Below are positions 60,156 to 64,000 of a DNA stretch of 64,000 bases, one piece after another (the stretch's first letter is position 1; each line of letters starts with the position of its first letter). The position numbers and the translations under genes were made by a program. The notes beneath the pieces were generated by a model. The model saw nothing but the letters and a program-made list of their open reading frames with translations. It made no database searches and had not been told where the DNA came from. This DNA is from Bacillota bacterium (GTDB taxonomy: Bacteria; Bacillota; Clostridia; Christensenellales; CAG-138), in the NCBI GenBank assembly GCA_023390655.1, contig JAEWCL010000026.1:119949-183948 (forward strand), read 5' to 3'.

Positions 60156-60650
60156 TCAAAGAAACGGGTCATAGAGCATGACAGGCGTGGGGGTTGCATA
60201 AAAGGGCGTCGCGGGCAAACCCTGCGCCACGCTTTCCCCCTGCGCCGGAGGCAGCGCCTGCATCCGGCAGTTCTGGTTTGCTTTTAACTGCTCAAGATAC
60301 CCGCACTTTTCTTCCTGGGACATGATTTGGGGGCGTATGCCCGCCGGGAATACCGTCATCACTTTGAGCGCGTGCAGGTCGCACGCCACGCTGGTATTCG
60401 CGCTCTCATCCAGAAGCAGGAAAAAGCTTTGCGCCACCTGCAGCAGGATGCCCTCGCGGATATAGAGGGTATTGAGCGCGATCAGCATCTCGCAGATTAC
60501 ATAGCGGCCGATCATGTTCAACAGCATTTCTTGGGTGGTGGTATCGATATTCATGCCGCCGCATCCGCGTTTGTCCGCCGTAGGCGGCGATTTTGCATCC
60601 TGCGCCCACTCCTGCGCGGCATCATTCGCATAACGAACCTCACGTTCCAT
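60156..60650 (-). CDS. Hypothetical protein (164 aa)
   Basis: Starts MEREVRYANDAAQEWAQDAK with AGGGAGGGGCCTTCCC before the ATG. A central helical region (MLLNMIGRYVICEMLIALNT, then LQVAQSFFLLLDESANTSVA) is followed by a Pro-rich tail (PATPFYATPTPVMLYDPFL). No signal peptide and no known domain. It follows the amidase gene on the same strand with a ~30-base gap and may be co-transcribed. Confidence 0.7.
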   Translation of the reverse strand: MEREVRYANDAAQEWAQDAKSPPTADKRGCGGMNIDTTTQEMLLNMIGRYVICEMLIALNTLYIREGILLQVAQSFFLLLDESANTSVACDLHALKVMTVFPAGIRPQIMSQEEKCGYLEQLKANQNCRMQALPPAQGESVAQGLPATPFYATPTPVMLYDPFL

Positions 60651-60682
60651 GGGAAGGCCCCTCCCTGCGTTTTTTGCCGCCT

Positions 60683-61417
60683 TTAGCGCACATAATTTCT
60701 GTTGACAAAGCCGGAATTATCCCCGTACTCAACGGAATACCAGTCTCCAAGCTGTCCGAGTATCGTCACCTGCGCGCCGTTGGGGATGCTTGCGACCACG
60801 GGGGCATCCATGTTCGGCCCGCTTCTGAGGTTGAGCGTACCGCTCGAAAGCGCCACCGTCCCTGTGCGCGGCGTAATGGGCCAGACAAACGGGGTATTGA
60901 AATACTCCGTAAGCGCCAGCGCAATGGTACGGGCGATTTGGTCGGTGTTGTTTACAATCCATTCCGCGTCCTCTTCATTGTCATGGTACGCAAGCTCAAT
61001 AAACGCTGCAGGCGCTCTGGTCTGCACCACCTCGCCGATGCTTGTGGTGGGAATGGCCCGCACAAGATCGGGATCGGGATAAATATCCCGGATATTTTCC
61101 GCGATGATGTTTGCAGCAGTCTGCCCGCGCTGGCTGTTGGGCGCGTAGTAGATGTCCGATCCGCGTACGGTTCCATAGCGCCCCTCCGGCGCGGCATTGG
61201 AATGCAGCGCAAGATGCAGGTCATAATTTCCGGCGTTGGACGCGCGGATAGAGGACCTTGCCGTCATTTCCGGCGTATTGCGCGTAAAACGGATTCCGCT
61301 TGCGCGAAGATAGGGCTCCAGCGCATCCGCCAGCAAATTCATGTGATACTCTTCGCTGCCGCCTGTAACATATTCGTTTGATTCTTGTGTGGAAGGGCTC
61401 AGATAGATGTTCGGCAA
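60683..61417 (-). CDS. N-acetylmuramoyl-L-alanine amidase with SH3 domain
   Basis: A 244-residue protein from a TTG at 61417 with GGGAGGTGAGCG upstream; longer in-frame readings lack support. Amidase_3 core: SEEYHMNLLADALEPYLRAS, YDLHLALHSNAAPEG (zinc His) and AFIELAYHDNEED (catalytic Glu). The usual first zinc-binding His of the DPGHGG loop is replaced by LSPSTQES, a variant seen in clostridial members. A bacterial SH3 domain closes the protein (GTLNLRSGPNMDAPVVASIP). It should cleave peptidoglycan stems, but no signal peptide is present. Confidence 0.85.
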   Translation of the reverse strand: MPNIYLSPSTQESNEYVTGGSEEYHMNLLADALEPYLRASGIRFTRNTPEMTARSSIRASNAGNYDLHLALHSNAAPEGRYGTVRGSDIYYAPNSQRGQTAANIIAENIRDIYPDPDLVRAIPTTSIGEVVQTRAPAAFIELAYHDNEEDAEWIVNNTDQIARTIALALTEYFNTPFVWPITPRTGTVALSSGTLNLRSGPNMDAPVVASIPNGAQVTILGQLGDWYSVEYGDNSGFVNRNYVR

Positions 61418-61726
61418 AACGCTCACCTCCCAATGGAATTGTGGCGCGGCGGGTACAACAAAGCCGCACCTCTTTCCACTATATGCCGCAATCGCCAATC
61501 TTGCGCGGGAAAAGAATACTTCTTGTACGTTTCGGAAAAAGTACAGCCGTGGGCGTGTTTGAAAACACAAAATGCCGAGGCTTTGAAAAAAAGCAGGGCG
61601 CAATAAGGTAAAACTGCCGGAATCTCCGGAGACATTTGCGGTAACTCTCCCACAGCGTTCCGGCCTGTTTTATCAAAAGCAGGCAATTGCGTTGGCTTTC
61701 AAACCGGCCCTAATAGGAGGCAATAT
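61418..61726. other. Divergent non-coding region between amidase and DUF421 genes
   Basis: It contains GTGTTTGAAAACAC (61555-61568) followed by AAAATGCC, closely resembling the left arm of the nested repeat at 57326, and a terminal CTTTCAAACCGGCCC shortly before the DUF421 start that resembles its right end. A small palindrome CCGGAATCTCCGG lies between. No gene is supported. Confidence 0.5.
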
Positions 61727-62458
61727 ATGTTTATTCTGTTTTTGCGTGCGATCATATTATACCTGCTGATTTTTACGGTCATCCGCCTGATGGGGAAACG
61801 CCAGATCAGCGAGCTGCAGCCCTTTGACCTTGTGTTTACGCTGCTGATTGCGGACCTTGCGTCCGATCCCATTGCGGATACGAGCATCCCACTGGTATAC
61901 GGCATCATCCCGATACTGGCGCTGTTTCTGCTGCAGCAGCTTGCCGCATGGGCCTCGCTCAAAAACGAACGGATCCGAAAGGTGCTTGCCGGCAAACCCC
62001 AGGTGATTATTTCGCAGGGCAAGGTGCTTGAGGAAGTGATGCGCAGCTCCTATTATTCGCTCAGCGATTTGATGGAGCAGCTGCGCGGAAAGGATATCTT
62101 TGATATCTCCGACGTCGCCTATGCGATTATTGAAACGGACGGAAGCCTGAGCGTATTGCTAAAAGGCGACCAGCACACACCTACCCTAGAGGATATGAAC
62201 CTGAAGCCGCATTCGGAGCGGCTGCCGGAGATGCTTGTGCTCGACGGAAAGACGCACCACAAGGCGCTTAAGCACTGCGGATGCACCGAATCCTGGCTGC
62301 ATGAGCAGCTCAAGGCCATGGACTACGCTTCGCCCGGGGAGGTGTTTTTTGCAAGCCTGTCGCCGGATGGGACGCTGCATGCGCAGGGGTATGAGAAATT
62401 AGGAGGCCGTATGGCCTCGCGTAAAACGAATGTGCACTTTGGTGAATCCAATGGCTAG
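61727..62458 (+). CDS. DUF421-family membrane protein (YetF-like)
   Basis: A 243-residue protein with three N-terminal membrane helices (LRAIILYLLIFTVIRLMGKR, FDLVFTLLIADLASDPIADT, LVYGIIPILALFLLQQLAAW) and the cytoplasmic DUF421 domain: GKPQVIISQGKVLEEVMRSS, then YYSLSDLMEQLRGKDIFDIS and AYAIIETDGSLSVLLK. In Bacillus, YetF-type proteins accompany spore-membrane functions and are widespread. AGGAGGCAATAT precedes the ATG. It is coupled to the next gene. Confidence 0.93.
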   Translation: MFILFLRAIILYLLIFTVIRLMGKRQISELQPFDLVFTLLIADLASDPIADTSIPLVYGIIPILALFLLQQLAAWASLKNERIRKVLAGKPQVIISQGKVLEEVMRSSYYSLSDLMEQLRGKDIFDISDVAYAIIETDGSLSVLLKGDQHTPTLEDMNLKPHSERLPEMLVLDGKTHHKALKHCGCTESWLHEQLKAMDYASPGEVFFASLSPDGTLHAQGYEKLGGRMASRKTNVHFGESNG

Positions 62459-62831
62459 ACGCATTGCAAACTGCATCGCCCTTCTTATTTTGGTCGGCCT
62501 CTTTGTGTTTCCAAGCCGCTTTTTATGCGAATTGTCCGATGAAATCGTATCCGTTGCGGAGGATACGGTGGACGCCGTCCACCGGCAGGACTGGGACACG
62601 GCGCAAAACAACATGCAGGCAATCAACGCGCGGTTCCGCAAAACAAAGGACGCCCTCCAGCTGTTCCTGCATCACGGGGCGGTCGAGCAGTTGGACGGGG
62701 ATTTGCGCGCAACGCTGCAGCTCATCCATTCCAAAGATGAAGCACAAACGCTTATGGAGCTGGAATTCATTATCAGCACCGCCATGCATCTCAAATGCAT
62801 TGAAACGTTCAATTGGTCCACATTTTTATAA
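62451..62831 (+). CDS. DUF4363-family small exported protein
   Basis: A 126-residue protein with an N-terminal membrane helix (RRIANCIALLILVGLFVFPS) and a helical extracellular domain: AEDTVDAVHRQDWDTAQNNM, then KTKDALQLFLHHGAVEQLDG and MELEFIISTAMHLKCIETFN. DUF4363 proteins are commonly encoded next to DUF421 genes in spore formers, as here (eight-base overlap). They may form a complex in the membrane; the function is unknown. Confidence 0.88.
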   Translation: MARRIANCIALLILVGLFVFPSRFLCELSDEIVSVAEDTVDAVHRQDWDTAQNNMQAINARFRKTKDALQLFLHHGAVEQLDGDLRATLQLIHSKDEAQTLMELEFIISTAMHLKCIETFNWSTFL

Positions 62832-62914
62832 GCATATTCCCCCTCCTTGCGCTTTCTATGGCTGCGCAGTATGATGAAGCATATTGATGTTGTCCGCAGA
62901 AAAGGAGGAACAGC

Positions 62915-63406
62915 ATGACAGGCAATGTGGTCAGCGCCATGATCGATTTTTACGCCGGGGATATCCAGCGTATCAATCATTTTTTGAAGGTATACGCCCT
63001 TGCAAAGAACATCGGCGAATGCGAGGGGCTTTCAGAAGAAGCCCGGCAGGTACTTGAGATTGCCGCCGTCACGCACGATATCGGCATCAAACCGAGCGAA
63101 GAAAAATACGCCGATTGCACAGGCCCCCATCAGGAGCTCGAAGGGCCGCCCGTTGCCCGCGCAATGCTGCATACCCTTGGATATGCTCCGGCGCTTATAG
63201 ATCGCGTCTGCTATCTGATCGCCCATCATCATACCTACACGGATATCGACTCATTGGATTACCAGATCCTTGTGGAAGCGGACTTTCTGGTGAACCTGCA
63301 CGAAGGAGAATGTACCCTTGACGCCGTACGTTCCGTGCGGGAAAAGCTGTTTCAGACCGCTGCCGGAAAAAGCTATCTCGACCGGATGTTCTTACATGGC
63401 AAATAG
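62915..63406 (+). CDS. HD-domain phosphohydrolase
   Basis: A 163-residue protein. The metal-binding His-Asp pair is in VTHDIGIKPSEEKY, an upstream ligand lies in the helix IQRINHFLKVYALAKNIGEC (NHF), and further ligands are in LIAHHHTYTDIDSLDYQILV. It is close to HDIG-type nucleotide or phosphodiester hydrolases, e.g. YfbR/YqeK-like small members. AAAGGAGGAACAGC precedes the ATG. Monocistronic. Substrate unknown. Confidence 0.9.
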   Translation: MTGNVVSAMIDFYAGDIQRINHFLKVYALAKNIGECEGLSEEARQVLEIAAVTHDIGIKPSEEKYADCTGPHQELEGPPVARAMLHTLGYAPALIDRVCYLIAHHHTYTDIDSLDYQILVEADFLVNLHEGECTLDAVRSVREKLFQTAAGKSYLDRMFLHGK

Positions 63407-63736
63407 GTAAAATCCCCGCCGTTTCTATGGCGAAACCGGGCAGAAGTGCAGGAAATCCACGTGTTTTTTCCTTCCACAAAAGGTTCTTAAATACAACACG
63501 AAAAGTTCACGGTCGGTTCATTGGGCGTTCATGAAAAAAAAGTACACTCTTGGTGTCAGAAAGAGTTCACTGATGACACCCCCCAACACACTGGAAGCAA
63601 CCGCCAGTGCCGCCCTCCGGTCTTCCCCGCCGGAGGGCACTTTTTATCACTTGTACAGGTGTCGCGCAAAGGGACACGCCTTTCGGGCAGGCGCCCGGCT
63701 TTACCGGCAGGTGCCGCCGCGCGAAGTATATTGGAG
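63407..63736. other. Non-coding stretch with repeated GTTCAY and a terminator
   Basis: GTTCAC or GTTCAT recurs four times between 63504 and 63570 at irregular spacing. No gene is supported. The stretch ends in the rpsU promoter. Confidence 0.35.
63606..63646 (+). terminator. Strong terminator upstream of the rpsU promoter
   Basis: GCCCTCCGG and CCGGAGGGC, with outer AGTGC/GCACT pairing, are followed by TTTTTA. Lying about 210 bases after the HD gene, it may end a long 3' untranslated region or a small RNA whose start is not visible. Confidence 0.8.
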
Positions 63737-63765
63737 TTGACTTCTTCCATGCACTCCAGTATAAT
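63737..63765 (+). promoter_or_regulatory. Sigma-A promoter of rpsU
   Basis: TTGACT, 17 bases, then TATAAT, about 80 bases before the bS21 start. Confidence 0.85.
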
Positions 63766-63845
63766 GTGTCTGTGTTGCGCAGCCATGCTGCACACATTGC
63801 AACTGTACGGCTGTAACGTTGCATCAGAGGGGAGGGAAAAAGAAA

Positions 63846-64000
63846 ATGGAAATCCGTGTTGGAGAAAACGAGACTCTTGAGAGTGCTCTCAAACGGTTTA
63901 AGCGCAAATGCGCCCGCTCCGGCGTTTTGGCGGAGGTTCGCAGGCGTGAGCATTATGAAAAGCCCAGCGTGAAGCGCAAGAAGAAAGCGGAAGCTGCAAG
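63846..64000 (+). CDS. rpsU: Ribosomal protein bS21, partial
   Basis: The frame begins MEIRVGENETLESALKRFKR, then KCARSGVLAEVRRREHYEKP and a basic tail running off the window edge. It belongs to the 30S subunit and helps initiation-site recognition. AGGGGAGGG precedes the ATG. Only the last few residues are missing. Confidence 0.96.
   Translation, partial: MEIRVGENETLESALKRFKRKCARSGVLAEVRRREHYEKPSVKRKKKAEAA

Noticed and set aside
63407..63736. Riboswitch or T-box upstream of rpsU
   Set aside because: The terminator lies before, not after, the rpsU promoter, and no conserved aptamer or T-box core was found by eye.

Overview
The window looks like a chromosomal segment of a low-to-mid GC Gram-positive bacterium, most likely a member of the Clostridia. 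The support is strong AGGAGG-type ribosome binding sites, frequent TTG and GTG starts, a SpoIID-like cell-wall protein, an Rrf2 regulator beside a CD1871A-type CxxC peptide, many lipoprotein signals, and genes for bS20 and bS21. I cannot name the genus from sequence reading alone.

Left flank (1-5.9 kb): the 5' part of a sugar ABC ATPase gene, its substrate-binding lipoprotein, and a GntR/UTRA regulator that shares a 14-bp putative operator with the lipoprotein gene. A membrane-anchored hypothetical protein, a stand-alone PTS IIB-like protein lacking the phosphoryl cysteine, a membrane GGDEF protein and a small four-helix membrane protein follow. From 5.9 to 9.16 kb the DNA is decayed: gene fragments, hairpins, a frameshifted phage gene, an intact cold-shock gene with a strong promoter, and the C-terminal remnant of a tyrosine integrase directly before an att-like repeat.

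Prophage (9158-37965): a 28.8-kb element bounded by a 23-bp direct repeat. The right copy is the 3' end of tRNA-Leu(GAG). The right half is a standard HK97-type siphovirus plan: integrase, CI-like repressor, excisionase-like HTH, D5-type primase-helicase, HNH nuclease, terminase, portal, protease, capsid, connectors, major tail protein, tail chaperones with a classical -1 frameshift site, and tape measure. The genes that should follow the tape measure (distal tail, tail tip, holin, lysin) are missing. In their place are a sigma factor, a YopX-like protein and about 8.5 kb of cargo: a membrane-bound PIN-domain protein, a toxin-antitoxin-SecB-chaperone module, a membrane-anchored dCTP deaminase/dUTPase-fold protein with lost catalytic residues, an unknown 283-residue protein, several micro-ORFs, and a stem-loop-rich non-coding stretch. 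The element is best read as a defective, possibly domesticated prophage carrying candidate phage-defence genes.

Right flank (38-64 kb): PhoH-like ATPase; a rhodanese, TlpA, CD1871A peptide, NapH-like ferredoxin and Rrf2 redox operon followed by ferritin; a ketopantoate reductase-family protein; a DtxR-type regulator; bS20; a zinc-ribbon Ig-like membrane protein; a flavin reductase; an S41 protease; and a four-gene glycoside operon (GH1, GH13, GH36, GPH transporter). It ends with cell-wall proteins (SpoIID/peptidoglycan-binding protein, amidase), DUF421 and DUF4363 proteins, an HD-domain protein and the start of rpsU.
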